Assembly: GCA_021841795.1 (NCBI GenBank)
Contig: JAKCDN010000017.1
Coordinates: 1 to 16,431 of the forward strand
Length of the DNA stretch: 16,431 nucleotides
Reading direction: 5' to 3'
DNA from: Acidobacteriota bacterium
GTDB lineage: Bacteria; Acidobacteriota; Terriglobia; Terriglobales; Acidobacteriaceae
Part shown: piece after piece, positions 1 to 7,318 of the stretch
How the letters are laid out: every line of letters starts with the position of its first letter
How positions within the stretch are numbered: the stretch's first letter is position 1
The notes under the pieces: model-generated
What the model was told of the DNA's origin: nothing
The model's input: only the letters and a program-made list of their open reading frames with translations
Database searches by the model: none
Translations under genes and position numbers: made by a program

Positions 1-1248
1 TTCGAGCTATATGTGGCGGCGCGGTACTTGAGGGCCAAGCGGCGGCAGGCTGTCGTCGGCGTGGTCACGGCCATCTCTGTCGCCGGAGTGGCGGCGGGGG
101 TGGCCGCGTTGATCATCGCCCTGGCCATTACCAACGGCATGCAGCACGACCTGCAGGACAAGCTCCTCGGCTCCAGCGCGCACGTCCAGCTGATGCAGGT
201 CGACGGGCGTGGAATCTCCGACTGGCAGCCGCTCCTGCAACGTCTGCGCAAGCTGCCCCATGTCACCGCCGCCTCTCCGGGGCTCTACGAACAGGTGGTC
301 GTGGCCCGCGGCGCGCGCGACGGCTATGCCCTCATCGAGGGCGTCTTGCCTGACGATGAGCGCACCGTCAGCGACCTGCTTGCGGCGGCCACGCCCGGCT
401 CCGTCGCGGCGCTCGAACCCCAGCCAAAGCCCGCCGCAGCCGCTGCCTCCGAACTGCCGCCCATCGTCCTCGGCAGCGACCTCGCAGACACGGTCGGCGC
501 CATCGTCGGCGATACCGTCATGGTGGTCAGCCCCCAGGGCGAGCTCACCCCGCTCGGTGGCATTGTGCCCAAATACATGACCTTTCGCGTTGCCGGCACC
601 TTCCACTCCGGCTTCTACCAATACGACGCGCAGATGGGCTTCCTGCGTCTCGCCGATGCCCAGCGCCTCTTCGACGAGCCCGACCTGCTCTCCGTCATCA
701 GCTTCAAGGTTGACGACCTCGACCGCGCTCCCCAGATTGCCCAGGCCATCGAGAAGGCCGCCGGCCCCAGTTACATGACCACCAACTGGATGGAGCAGAA
801 CCGCGAGCTCTTCCGCGCTCTCAAGCTGGAACGCGTCGTCACCTTTATCGTGATTGCGCTCATCGTCATCGTCGCCGCGCTCAACATTCTCATCGCCTTG
901 ACCATGATGGTCATGGAGAAAACCCGAGACATCGCCGTCATGATGAGCTTTGGCGTCGATCCCGCACAGGTGCGGCGCATCTTCCTTCTGCAGGGGTTTC
1001 TCATCAGCGTCATCGGCACCCTGCTCGGTCTCGCCCTCGGCTACATCGCCTCCTGGGCCGGCGGCCACTACCATTTCATCCATCTCTCCGCCGAGGTCTA
1101 CTCGATCGACACCCTGCCCTTTGCTCCTCGTGTCATGGATGGGGTCATCGTCGCCGCGGTTTCCATCGGCATCTCGCTGCTGGCCACGCTCTATCCCTCA
1201 TCGGCGGCCGCGTCGATTCTGCCTGCCGAAGCCCTCAGGTATGAGTAA
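1..1248 (+). CDS. LolC/LolE-family ABC transporter permease (lipoprotein release), 5' partial
   Basis: An inner-membrane permease of the LolC/LolE type, which with the LolD ATPase extracts lipoproteins from the inner membrane and hands them to a periplasmic carrier. The frame is open to the left edge and reads FELYVAARYLRAKRRQ, the usual N-terminus of this family, so the true start lies just outside the window; the GTG at 13 is internal. 415 residues are visible. A first membrane helix follows at about residues 20-48 (GVAAGVAALIIALAITNGMQ). Then comes a long periplasmic MacB-like domain, and a C-terminal FtsX domain with three helices (about 280-305, 327-352, 376-397) and the family-typical MVMEKTRDIAVMMSFG segment between the first two. 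The stop is TAA at 1246. A LolD ATPase would be expected nearby outside the window; none follows here. LolC versus LolE cannot be decided, and many bacteria outside Gammaproteobacteria use a single hybrid permease. Confidence 0.88.
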   Translation, partial: FELYVAARYLRAKRRQAVVGVVTAISVAGVAAGVAALIIALAITNGMQHDLQDKLLGSSAHVQLMQVDGRGISDWQPLLQRLRKLPHVTAASPGLYEQVVVARGARDGYALIEGVLPDDERTVSDLLAAATPGSVAALEPQPKPAAAAASELPPIVLGSDLADTVGAIVGDTVMVVSPQGELTPLGGIVPKYMTFRVAGTFHSGFYQYDAQMGFLRLADAQRLFDEPDLLSVISFKVDDLDRAPQIAQAIEKAAGPSYMTTNWMEQNRELFRALKLERVVTFIVIALIVIVAALNILIALTMMVMEKTRDIAVMMSFGVDPAQVRRIFLLQGFLISVIGTLLGLALGYIASWAGGHYHFIHLSAEVYSIDTLPFAPRVMDGVIVAAVSIGISLLATLYPSSAAASILPAEALRYE

Positions 1249-1418
1249 CTCGCGTCCCGTAAGCTCCATTCAAGATAGCGGGGTATCCCGGTCCGCATCG
1301 CCCGCTGCGCTCAGAATCAGGAATCTTGCGCAGACTCGGCCGTTGCGCTCGCCGTGCATGGCCTGCGCAAACCGGGCCGTTGGCCGCGGCGCAGCCGTCT
1401 CACCGCATTCCGGGCAAG
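1249..1418. other. Non-coding gap between convergent genes
   Basis: 170 bases between the permease stop and the 3' end of the minus-strand zinc-ribbon gene. I see no clear hairpin-plus-T-tract terminator. On the minus strand, one frame beyond the zinc-ribbon stop stays open and contains another CPEC pair (about 1403-1414), which is discussed as a possible frameshift. Confidence 0.5.
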
Positions 1419-1616
1419 TTACTGCGGTGTAATGATCCCGCCCAGCGCATGCCGCCGCGGCAGCACGATGCCGCGATGATCGACCTCCGGCGCCGTGCGC
1501 GGCGGCTCTTCGTCAAGGCCTGTTCGCTCCGTAAGCGCCCCTCCGCAGGCAGGGCACCAGTCGGCCTTCACGCTCGCCCCGAGCACCGCATGGCATTGAC
1601 TGCAAATCCGTTCCAT
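1419..1616 (-). CDS. Small zinc-ribbon protein
   Basis: A 65-residue ORF starting ATG at 1616 with MERICSQCHAVLG and, 11 residues after the first pair, DWCPACGGAL: two Cys-x2-Cys knuckles that form a complete zinc ribbon in residues 5-24. The remaining 40 residues are charged and Pro-rich with no motif I recognise. The gene is divergent from the HAD phosphatase with 67 bases between their starts. I see no good Shine-Dalgarno sequence. The C-terminus ends in IITPQ and may be changed by a frameshift, since another CPEC follows in the next frame. Function unknown; small zinc ribbons of this kind often bind nucleic acid or protein partners, but nothing here says which. The paired cysteines make a chance ORF unlikely. 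Confidence 0.6.
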   Translation of the reverse strand: MERICSQCHAVLGASVKADWCPACGGALTERTGLDEEPPRTAPEVDHRGIVLPRRHALGGIITPQ

Positions 1617-1671
1617 ATCGAGAGCTTACCGCACCCCACCCTGGCCGCAGCTTGGCCGCCTCACTTTCCCG

Positions 1672-1683
1672 TACACTGGCTTT
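1672..1683 (+). promoter_or_regulatory. Possible -10 box placing transcription start at the HAD gene ATG
   Basis: TACACT (1672-1677) matches a sigma-70 -10 box in 4 of 6 positions and ends six bases before the ATG at 1684, where transcription would be expected to start. There is no Shine-Dalgarno sequence before the ATG, so a leaderless mRNA is possible. No -35 box lies at proper spacing (TTGGCC at 1652 is too close), so this is weak. Confidence 0.25.
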
Positions 1684-2565
1684 ATGCACCCTCCGGTTCG
1701 CCTCGCCGCAATCGACATGGACGGCACCCTCTTACCCGCGCTCTCGCAAACCATGAGCCGGCGCACCGGTCGCTCGCTCCTGGCCGCCCAGCAGGCAGGC
1801 ATCACCGTTGCCATTGCCACGGGACGGCGGCTGGCCTACACTCTGCCCCTGATTGAAAATCTGGGCCTGCGAGCGGATACGCCCCTGATTACGTCGAATG
1901 GTGCAGTAACCTGCGCATTGGGCGGCGGAGAACTCCAATGCTGCCATATGAGTGCAAGAGTGGCCAGGGGCATTTGCGCTGTGCTTCGCCCCTTCGGAAC
2001 GCTCGTCTTCACCTTTAACCGGCCCGGACGTGGCGAGATGGTTCTTGAAGATATGGAGCAGGCGCATGGGCGGATCGCCCTCTGGATCGAGGCCAACCAC
2101 AACGCCATCGAGGTGGTTAAGCCGCTGGAGAAGGCTCTGGTGGATGGGCAGGATCCCATTCAAGGCATGGCCGCCGGCACAATTGCCCAGATGCGCGCTG
2201 CGGAAAAGGCCCTCAGGGCCAGCGTCTGGGCCCAGGAGTGCGACTGTGTCTGTACCGAGTATCCGGCGCGCGACCTCTCGATTCTTGACCTCGTGCCCCT
2301 CGGCGTCTCAAAAAACACCGCCCTGGAGCGCCTTGCGGCCCGTCTCGGCGTCGATCGCAAGGAAACGCTGGCGATCGGCGACAACTGGAACGACCTGGGT
2401 ATGCTCGAGTGGGCGGGGCAGGCGATCGTGATGGCCAATGCCGCCGCGGAATTGCGCGCGCTGGCAAAAACCCGCGGCTGGAAGCAGGCGCCTTCAAGCG
2501 ACGAAGACGGCGTGGCCGTGGTCCTGGAATCGATTCTCAAGAATAGGACGGCGGTCCAGGCATGA
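1684..2565 (+). CDS. HAD-superfamily phosphatase, Cof/YbiV-like (type IIB cap)
   Basis: A 293-residue cytoplasmic hydrolase of the Cof subfamily, which removes phosphate from sugar phosphates and other small phosphorylated metabolites. All four HAD motifs are visible. Motif I is DMDGTLL (D11 nucleophile, D13 acid/base), motif II ITSNGA (S71), motif III Lys in PLGVSK (K210), and motif IV IGDNWNDLGML (D233 and D237, magnesium ligands). The residues between motifs II and III (about 75-200) are long enough for the alpha/beta C2 cap of this group. Length is usual (270-300 residues). The stop overlaps the start of the lytic transglycosylase by ATGA, so the two are probably translationally coupled. 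The substrate cannot be told from sequence; the neighbour suggests but does not prove a cell-wall sugar phosphate. Confidence 0.88.
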   Translation: MHPPVRLAAIDMDGTLLPALSQTMSRRTGRSLLAAQQAGITVAIATGRRLAYTLPLIENLGLRADTPLITSNGAVTCALGGGELQCCHMSARVARGICAVLRPFGTLVFTFNRPGRGEMVLEDMEQAHGRIALWIEANHNAIEVVKPLEKALVDGQDPIQGMAAGTIAQMRAAEKALRASVWAQECDCVCTEYPARDLSILDLVPLGVSKNTALERLAARLGVDRKETLAIGDNWNDLGMLEWAGQAIVMANAAAELRALAKTRGWKQAPSSDEDGVAVVLESILKNRTAVQA

Positions 2566-3326
2566 CCGGTGCGGCGCGTCTCCGGCCATCGCTTCACCCC
2601 GCGCGTGCGGCTGCGCTTGCGCTGGCTGCGGCCCTGCTCGGCCTTGGCCCGCGCGTGCATGCCGCCGAACAGGCCACGCTCAGCAATGGATTCACCATGC
2701 GCTGCAATCATCACGCCCTGGTCGACGGCCGCATGCGCCTCTACCTCAGCGCCGGCCAGGATGATTACGTCGAGTTCGCGCCCGGTGAAATCGCAGGCTT
2801 CCAGAAGTTTCCCGATCCCGCTCAAGTCGTGCCCGCCTCCGCCGCGCCGCCGCATCCCGCCCCGGCCTCGCCACTCACCGGCGCCGATCTGCGCCAGATG
2901 CTTGCCCGCGCCGGCGCCGAGCACAATCTCGACGTCGATCTTCTCGCCAGTGTCGTCAAGGCAGAGAGCGGCGGCAATCCTCGCGCCGTCAGCCATGCCG
3001 GCGCCCAGGGCCTCATGCAGCTCATGCCCGGCACCGCCGCGGACATGGGCGTGCGCGACAGGTTGCAGCCGGATCAGAATGTGCGCGGCGGATCGACCTA
3101 TCTCGACGATCTCCTCATCCGCTACCACGACAACCTCGCCCTGGCCCTGGCCGCCTATAACGCCGGACCTGAGGCCGTCGACCGCTATCACGGCATCCCC
3201 CCGTACCGTGAAACCCGCTTGTACGTCGCGCGCGTGATTCACGAGTTCAACCGGCGGGTGCAGGCCCGCCAGGCGCAGGCAAAGACTCTCGCCCTTCCGC
3301 CGGCGGCGCACCTGGCCTCCCGCTAA
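2562..3326 (+). CDS. Lytic transglycosylase, SLT domain (exported)
   Basis: A 254-residue enzyme that cleaves the MurNAc-GlcNAc bond of peptidoglycan with formation of 1,6-anhydroMurNAc. The N-terminus has Arg residues, then an Ala/Leu-rich core and a likely cleavage site after VHA (about residue 34), so it is exported. Residues 35-85 form a short unrecognised domain and 86-104 a Pro/Ala linker. The SLT (Slt70-like, GH23) domain spans about 108-225. It has VVKAESGGNP with catalytic Glu135, then GAQGLMQLMPGTA (148-159), and AAYNAGPEAV (197-206), all diagnostic. The start ATG at 2562 overlaps the HAD stop. Likely periplasmic or outer-membrane-facing; no lipobox Cys is visible. Substrate specificity and whether it serves cell division, growth or a secretion machine cannot be told. 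Confidence 0.93.
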   Translation: MTGAARLRPSLHPARAAALALAAALLGLGPRVHAAEQATLSNGFTMRCNHHALVDGRMRLYLSAGQDDYVEFAPGEIAGFQKFPDPAQVVPASAAPPHPAPASPLTGADLRQMLARAGAEHNLDVDLLASVVKAESGGNPRAVSHAGAQGLMQLMPGTAADMGVRDRLQPDQNVRGGSTYLDDLLIRYHDNLALALAAYNAGPEAVDRYHGIPPYRETRLYVARVIHEFNRRVQARQAQAKTLALPPAAHLASR

Positions 3327-3479
3327 AGCAGCGCGCTCGCCTCTCCTCTTGACCCTCCCCATCGCGCGCCGCCGCCTGCCTGCGTTTGGCCGAAGTTTCA
3401 ATCAACCCCGCGTCGCTGCGTGAGAACATGGAGGAAGAACCCATACGCGCCGGCGTTAATCCGGCTCAACGGAGATTGC

Positions 3480-4589
3480 TTGAAGAAGAGCCAATGGATC
3501 TTGGGCGGCCTGGTGCTGCTTGCCTTTGCCGCGCTGCTGCTTTGGGCGCGCACGCATGTTTCCTTTAATTTCCATCTCTTTGCCACGCAGGTTGCCCTGG
3601 CCGACTGGCGCATCATTCTCCTCGCTGTTCTCTGCATCTACGCCAACTTCGTCTTTCGCGCCTTCCGCTGGCGCCGCCTGATGCGGCATGCGCAGCAGGT
3701 CTCGGCCCTTTCCCTCCTCGGATCGCAGGTCATGGGCTTCACCGCCGTAGCCCTCATCGGCCGCGTCGCCGATCCCGTTCGCCCCTACCTGGTCTCGAAA
3801 AAAACCGGCTCTCCGCTCAGCACCCAACTCGCCGTATACATCGTCGAGCGGCTGCTCGATGCCGGTTCGGTGGCCCTGCTTTTCTCCGTCGGGATGATCT
3901 GGGTTCCCGGCGACGCCATCTTGAGCGCCACCGCGCACACTGGACCGTTGGCCCATCTTGCCCTCCATCACCGCGACCTGGCCCTGGCCGCAGCCCGCTT
4001 CGGCGGTCTGGCGCTCACCGTGATGGGTACGCTCTTCCTCTTTGCCGTGCGCCTCGCCGGTGAGCCCGTCGCTGCGGTCTTCGAACGCGGACTGAGCCTG
4101 GTCTCGAAAAATCTCGCCCACACCGCCGCGCACAAGATCCGCACCTTCCACTCCGGCCTCGACACCATTCGCTCCCTGCGCGATTTTGCCGCCGTCGCCA
4201 GCCTCTCCATCTGCATGTGGATCCTGATCTGCTTCGCTTACTTCGAGACCTGCCGTGCCTTTATCGCCAGCCCCGAGCTGGCAGGCATTACCGCGCCAAA
4301 ATGCGTCCTGTTGATGGTCGCAAGCGGCACCGCAAGCATCATCCAGCTTCCTGTCATCGGCTGGTTCTCGCAGATCGGCCTGGTCGTCGTCGCCCTGACC
4401 GGCATCCTCGGCGCCAACGCTGAGGCGGCTACGGCCTGCGCGGCAACCCTGCTGCTGGTCACCTTCCTCGGCATTGTTCCCGTGGGCCTCATCTGGGCGC
4501 AATTCGAGAACGTCAGCCTGCGCAAGGTCGCCTCCGAAAGCGAAAAAGCCGAGGAAGGCCTGGAACCCGAAGCGCCTCCGGTCTCCTAG
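3480..4589 (+). CDS. Lysylphosphatidylglycerol synthase TM-region (UPF0104-type) membrane protein
   Basis: A polytopic inner-membrane protein of 369 codons resembling the flippase-like integral membrane part of MprF (LPG_synthase_TM family), without the soluble aminoacyl-transfer domain. I chose TTG at 3480 (LKKSQWILGGLVLL) because GGAGA lies four bases upstream and the family usually starts with one or two Lys before the first helix. A GTG at 3420 in frame would add 20 residues but has no Shine-Dalgarno. Family features include FVFRAFRWRRLMRHA after the second helix and VALIGRVADPVRPYLVSKKTG, the conserved G-R-x-x-x-P-x-R-P region. About seven to eight hydrophobic segments follow, with a charged Glu-rich tail. 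Members move lipids or lipid-linked sugars; the cargo here is unknown. The gap of 153 bases from the transglycosylase has no clear promoter. Confidence 0.82.
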   Translation: MKKSQWILGGLVLLAFAALLLWARTHVSFNFHLFATQVALADWRIILLAVLCIYANFVFRAFRWRRLMRHAQQVSALSLLGSQVMGFTAVALIGRVADPVRPYLVSKKTGSPLSTQLAVYIVERLLDAGSVALLFSVGMIWVPGDAILSATAHTGPLAHLALHHRDLALAAARFGGLALTVMGTLFLFAVRLAGEPVAAVFERGLSLVSKNLAHTAAHKIRTFHSGLDTIRSLRDFAAVASLSICMWILICFAYFETCRAFIASPELAGITAPKCVLLMVASGTASIIQLPVIGWFSQIGLVVVALTGILGANAEAATACAATLLLVTFLGIVPVGLIWAQFENVSLRKVASESEKAEEGLEPEAPPVS

Positions 4590-4617
4590 CCGCCCGCACT
4601 CTCCGTAGTCGGCGAAT

Positions 4618-5256
4618 CTACGTGTAGCGAATGCTATCCGGGCCTACTGCGCCGCCCGTCATGATCATGCTCATCGCCTGCTCCATGGTCATTTCGGTTT
4701 CGATCACCCGCTCCGCCGGCAGAATCTGCAGAAACGCCGATGTGGGGTTAATCGCATTCGGCACCAGCACCGCGGCCAGCGCCCGGCCGCTCGAGGCATC
4801 CGTCAGCGTGCGCGTCAGAAAACCGATGCTCTTCTGCCCGGCCACTGGAAAATCGATCAGCACCACCCGCTGGCTCGTATCTTTCTTGGCCATCATCGTA
4901 TCCAGCAGTTGTCGCACCGATGTGTACACTTTGGCCACGAACGGTAGCCGTTCCAGCACCGATTCAAACAGGCCGAACAACTGCCGCCCCACCACCAGCG
5001 AGGTCACCCGTCCCACCACGTAAAGCACCGCCAGCGTAAGCACGACCGCCAGCGCCGGCTGCAGCCACGGATTGCCAAACCATCCCTGCGGAAAATACGT
5101 CGCCAGAAGCTGCACTGCCGGCAAACCGGCCTTGGCCAGCGACTCCAGGACGAAGCTGAAGATCAGGTACGTAACAAACAGAGGCCCTATGGTGATAATT
5201 CCGGCCAGAACATTGCGCTGCAGGTTGCGCAGCGTGCGGTTGATGGGTCCTTTCAC
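4618..5256 (-). CDS. DUF502 family membrane protein
   Basis: A 212-residue protein of the DUF502 family, widespread and of unknown function. I chose the GTG start at 5256 (MKGPINRTLRNLQRNVL) because GAGGTGA sits five bases upstream; an in-frame ATG at 5346 would add 30 residues with no family likeness and would cross the divergent promoter region. Visible features: a first helix at about 15-38 (LAGIITIGPLFVTYLIF, with the conserved G-x-x-x-x-G-P-L), a second at about 66-89, and a cytoplasmic C-terminal half. That half carries the family segments LPFVAKVYTSVRQLLDT (104-120), VVLIDFPVAG (131-140), IGFLTRT (144-150) and the TPNP-like VLVPNAINPTSA (164-174). It is convergent with the flippase-like gene (28-base gap, no terminator seen) and divergent from the coiled-coil membrane protein. 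Probably an inner-membrane protein. Confidence 0.88.
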   Translation of the reverse strand: MKGPINRTLRNLQRNVLAGIITIGPLFVTYLIFSFVLESLAKAGLPAVQLLATYFPQGWFGNPWLQPALAVVLTLAVLYVVGRVTSLVVGRQLFGLFESVLERLPFVAKVYTSVRQLLDTMMAKKDTSQRVVLIDFPVAGQKSIGFLTRTLTDASSGRALAAVLVPNAINPTSAFLQILPAERVIETEMTMEQAMSMIMTGGAVGPDSIRYT

Positions 5257-5261
5257 TGCCG

Positions 5262-5268
5262 TCACCTC
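5262..5268 (-). promoter_or_regulatory. Strong Shine-Dalgarno sequence setting the DUF502 start
   Basis: On the minus strand GAGGTGA matches seven bases of the anti-Shine-Dalgarno complement (AAGGAGGTGATC) and ends five bases before GTG at 5256. It decides the GTG start over the upstream ATG. Confidence 0.7.
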
Positions 5269-5330
5269 GTTTTGAGAATATCCCGGACCAGCCCGCCATC
5301 CGAAAAATCCGCGCCGGACGCGGAAGCCAG

Positions 5331-5359
5331 TTTCCATTCCCGCCAAAATCGGCTATATA
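5331..5359 (+). promoter_or_regulatory. Candidate sigma-70 promoter for the coiled-coil membrane protein
   Basis: TTTCCA (5331-5336) and TATATA (5354-5359) are 17 bases apart, each matching the consensus in 4 of 6 positions. The predicted start near 5366 leaves a leader of about 30 bases before ATG 5398. The TATATAT core is nearly palindromic and could also serve the divergent DUF502 gene. Confidence 0.35.
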
Positions 5360-5397
5360 TGAGGATTGTCGCCCTGCAATGCGGCAGAATGATACCT

Positions 5398-6057
5398 ATG
5401 AGAGATCAGGAAAGTAGCGACCTGTCTGAAGAGCGAGCGGACGCGGCGGATCTGCCCGAAGTTCCGTCATCCCGTCCCCGTGCCGTGGGCTCTCCGCTAT
5501 CGATGGGCGCAAGCCGGCGCGTAGCGCGCCCCACAACCGAGGAAGAGATTAAGCAGTTCCAGGCCCCGGAGACCGAGCCACTGCCCGAGAGCCGGCCCGA
5601 TTCGGAAGCGGAGTCCCCGAATGTGCAGCGCGCGGCCAGCTTTCTCCGCACCGTGATTCCGTTTGTGCAGCGCCTCTTGCCGCTGCTCGATGGAAACATC
5701 GGCTCTGCCGTCAGCAACCTGCTGGCGCCACATCCGCACGCGCAGCCGTCTCCCGCCCCGGTCAAGGTTGACCTCGTTCCCCTCGAAGACGGATTGGCTG
5801 AGCTGCGCTCGCAGCAGCACGGCCTCCGGCTCCAGGTAACGGAGCAGAACACCTCGCTGAAGCGCGTCGAAGATCAACTGGAACTGGTCCGCGAGGCCAC
5901 CGACCGCAATACCCTCGAACAGCAGGAGCTGCTCGAAGACATGAAGGCCTTTGAAACCCGCATGAAGTTTGTGGCCTTTCTTGTGCTGGCGCTGGTTGCG
6001 GGCGGATTCCTGCTGACCCTGGCGATCTTCCTGCATCTCCGCAAAGTGCTGCCGTAG
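5398..6057 (+). CDS. Unrecognised coiled-coil protein with one C-terminal membrane helix
   Basis: A 219-residue protein from ATG 5398 (MRDQESSDLSEERADAADL). I do not recognise a family. Residues 1-75 are acidic, Pro/Ser/Glu-rich and probably disordered. Residues 76-105 form an amphipathic stretch (AASFLRTVIPFVQRLLPLLDGNIGS). After a Pro-rich linker, residues 128-195 are a likely coiled coil rich in Gln, Glu and Leu. A single hydrophobic helix (about 197-215, VAFLVLALVAGGFLLTLAIF) ends five residues before the C-terminus. This is a tail-anchored layout with the bulk in the cytoplasm. Other in-frame starts (5272, 5359, 5389) exist; 5398 fits the candidate promoter, although none has a clear Shine-Dalgarno. 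Its stop is convergent with murQ. Possible roles (scaffold or membrane organiser) are guesses. Confidence 0.7.
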   Translation: MRDQESSDLSEERADAADLPEVPSSRPRAVGSPLSMGASRRVARPTTEEEIKQFQAPETEPLPESRPDSEAESPNVQRAASFLRTVIPFVQRLLPLLDGNIGSAVSNLLAPHPHAQPSPAPVKVDLVPLEDGLAELRSQQHGLRLQVTEQNTSLKRVEDQLELVREATDRNTLEQQELLEDMKAFETRMKFVAFLVLALVAGGFLLTLAIFLHLRKVLP

Positions 6058-6060
6058 CCT

Positions 6061-6098
6061 CGCCTGCCGGGTTTGCCTCATCTTTGCGCTCGCAGGCG
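6061..6098. terminator. Inverted repeat between convergent genes, possible terminator
   Basis: CGCCTGC (6061-6067) and GCAGGCG (6092-6098) form a perfect 7-bp stem around a 24-base loop, four bases after the stop of the plus-strand gene. There is no T tract on either strand, so intrinsic termination is doubtful. Confidence 0.25.
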
Positions 6099-6107
6099 GC
6101 TCTGAAA

Positions 6108-6215
6108 CTACGCGCCTTTCGGCTCCGCAAACCGCTCCGTCCCGCTCGCCATCGCGGCGCGCTTTTTCACTCTGGCCTCGGTAACGGGGAACTGCGCCTG
6201 CGTCGTCAGGCCCAT
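6108..6215 (-). CDS. Possible 35-residue small protein downstream of murQ
   Basis: An ATG at 6215, 31 bases after the murQ stop on the same strand, opens a 35-codon frame (MGLTTQAQFPVTEARVKKRA to EPKGA, stop TAG). About four fifths of its third codon positions are G or C, in keeping with real genes here, and it has a weak AGG six bases upstream. The protein is basic in the middle (ARVKKR) and has no hydrophobic segment. I know of no family. In a GC-rich genome such a frame can occur by chance, so this is only a candidate. Confidence 0.3.
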   Translation of the reverse strand: MGLTTQAQFPVTEARVKKRAAMASGTERFAEPKGA

Positions 6216-6246
6216 AATCGCCTGGCGCGGAGTTTGATAACGCGCC

Positions 6247-7224
6247 TTAAAGTTCGAGAACTGTATCTTCGATCGCCAGCCTGACGTTGCCGTCGGACTT
6301 TGCCAGCCGGCGCACAGCCTCCGGCTTGTCCACTCGCGCCTTCAGCATCACCAGCGCCACCGGAACGCTCCGGCCCGCGCTCTTGATCGTCTCCACAGCC
6401 ACCGAGCGATCGATATTGCAGGCGCGCATCAGGATCCGTATGCCGCGCTCGACCAGCTTCGAGTTCTGCATGTGAACGTTCACCATCAGGTTTTCGTACA
6501 CATACCCAAGCCGCGTCATCGCGCCCGTGGTGATCATGTTCAGAATCATCTTTTGCGCCGATGCCGCCTTCATCCGCGTGGACCCGGACACAACCTCCGC
6601 GCCGACTTCGGCGACAATCGTCGTATCCGCCGCCGCTGCCAGCGGCGTTCCCTGGTTGCACGTCACCGCGGCGGTGCGCGCTCCCCGCGCCCGCGCATAG
6701 GCCACTGCCGCAACCACGTACGGCGTCCGGCCTGACGCCGAGACTCCCACAATCACGTCCTTGCGCGTGGGGCGGCGGCGGGCCACGTCCCGCTGGCCCA
6801 GCTCTTCTGAGTCTTCGTTCACTTCAACCGCCGACGCCAGTGCCTTGGGGCCGCCGGCCATGATGTATTGAACCTGACCTGGAGCCGTCGAGTAAGTCGG
6901 CGGGCACTCCGACGCATCCAGTGCCGCGATCCGGCCGCTGGAACCGGCGCCGATGTAGATCAGACGGCCGCCATCCCGCAGGCTGCGCGCCACCTCGTCG
7001 ATCACCGCCGCGATCTCGGGAATCGCCTTCTTTACCGCTGCTGCCACCTTCGCATCTTCGTGGTTGATGATGCGCGCAATCTCAAGCGCGGACTTGGTGT
7101 CCAGCCCCTGAGATGCCTCATTGTGGCTTTCGGTCGTGAGTTGTTGAAGCAGGTTGGCCTGGTCGTTATTGGTCTCTTTGGTGCGGGTGCCAGCCGTTTC
7201 CTGCATCGTGGTGCTGATTAGCAT
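6247..7224 (-). CDS. murQ: N-acetylmuramic acid 6-phosphate etherase
   Basis: MurQ cleaves the D-lactyl ether of MurNAc-6-phosphate to give GlcNAc-6-phosphate and lactate, a cytoplasmic step of peptidoglycan recycling. The 325-residue protein (family about 300) has TTESHNEASQGLDTKSALEI near the N-terminus and an SIS phosphosugar-binding fold. It shows GAGSSGRIAALDASECPPTY (93-111), with Glu106 matching E. coli Glu83, and NEDSEELG, with Glu137 matching the second catalytic Glu114 (both pairs 31 apart). VGVSASGRTPYV, GAEVVSGSTRMKA and LVERGIRILM are all conserved family segments. ATG 7224 is taken because GGGGA lies eight bases upstream and a TACAAT box sits behind it; ATG 7206 is an alternative. 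It follows the serine hydrolase by 94 bases on the same strand. No murR or murP gene is seen. Confidence 0.96.
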   Translation of the reverse strand: MLISTTMQETAGTRTKETNNDQANLLQQLTTESHNEASQGLDTKSALEIARIINHEDAKVAAAVKKAIPEIAAVIDEVARSLRDGGRLIYIGAGSSGRIAALDASECPPTYSTAPGQVQYIMAGGPKALASAVEVNEDSEELGQRDVARRRPTRKDVIVGVSASGRTPYVVAAVAYARARGARTAAVTCNQGTPLAAAADTTIVAEVGAEVVSGSTRMKAASAQKMILNMITTGAMTRLGYVYENLMVNVHMQNSKLVERGIRILMRACNIDRSVAVETIKSAGRSVPVALVMLKARVDKPEAVRRLAKSDGNVRLAIEDTVLEL

Positions 7225-7244
7225 CGCGTCAGTCCCCGCATTTC

Positions 7245-7273
7245 ATTGTATCTGTAAAAAATAAGCAAGCTTA
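7245..7273 (-). promoter_or_regulatory. Candidate murQ promoter
   Basis: On the minus strand TACAAT (7250 down to 7245) matches the -10 consensus in 5 of 6 positions, in an unusually AT-rich stretch (about 7241-7281). The region 17-18 bases upstream (TTAAGC-like) is a poor -35. The predicted start near 7238 leaves a short leader containing GGGGA. It would let murQ be transcribed apart from the upstream hydrolase gene. Confidence 0.4.
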
Positions 7274-7318
7274 AAAAATTGTTCGGCTGTATCCCCGGTA
7301 ATACTCCTGTTCGCGGCC

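Noticed and set aside
1326..1856. 176-codon plus-strand frame across the zinc-ribbon and HAD starts
   Set aside because: It is rich in Arg, His and Pro, overlaps two better-supported genes on both strands, and has no recognisable domain.
3386..3568. 60-codon frame upstream of and overlapping the LPG-synthase-like gene
   Set aside because: It has a TTG start with no Shine-Dalgarno and runs into the membrane-protein gene out of frame. The first 33 residues look protein-like, but nothing supports it further.
7..4502. Long minus-strand frames opposite the permease (358 codons), the HAD/transglycosylase pair (413 codons) and the LPG-synthase-like gene (348 codons)
   Set aside because: Each mirrors a gene with clear motifs on the plus strand, and the mirrored proteins are low-complexity and motif-free.
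7261..7282. Terminator between the serine hydrolase and murQ
   Set aside because: The AAGC/GCTT stem is only 4 bp and the T runs are not placed after it as an intrinsic terminator requires; the AT-rich tract is better explained as a promoter region.
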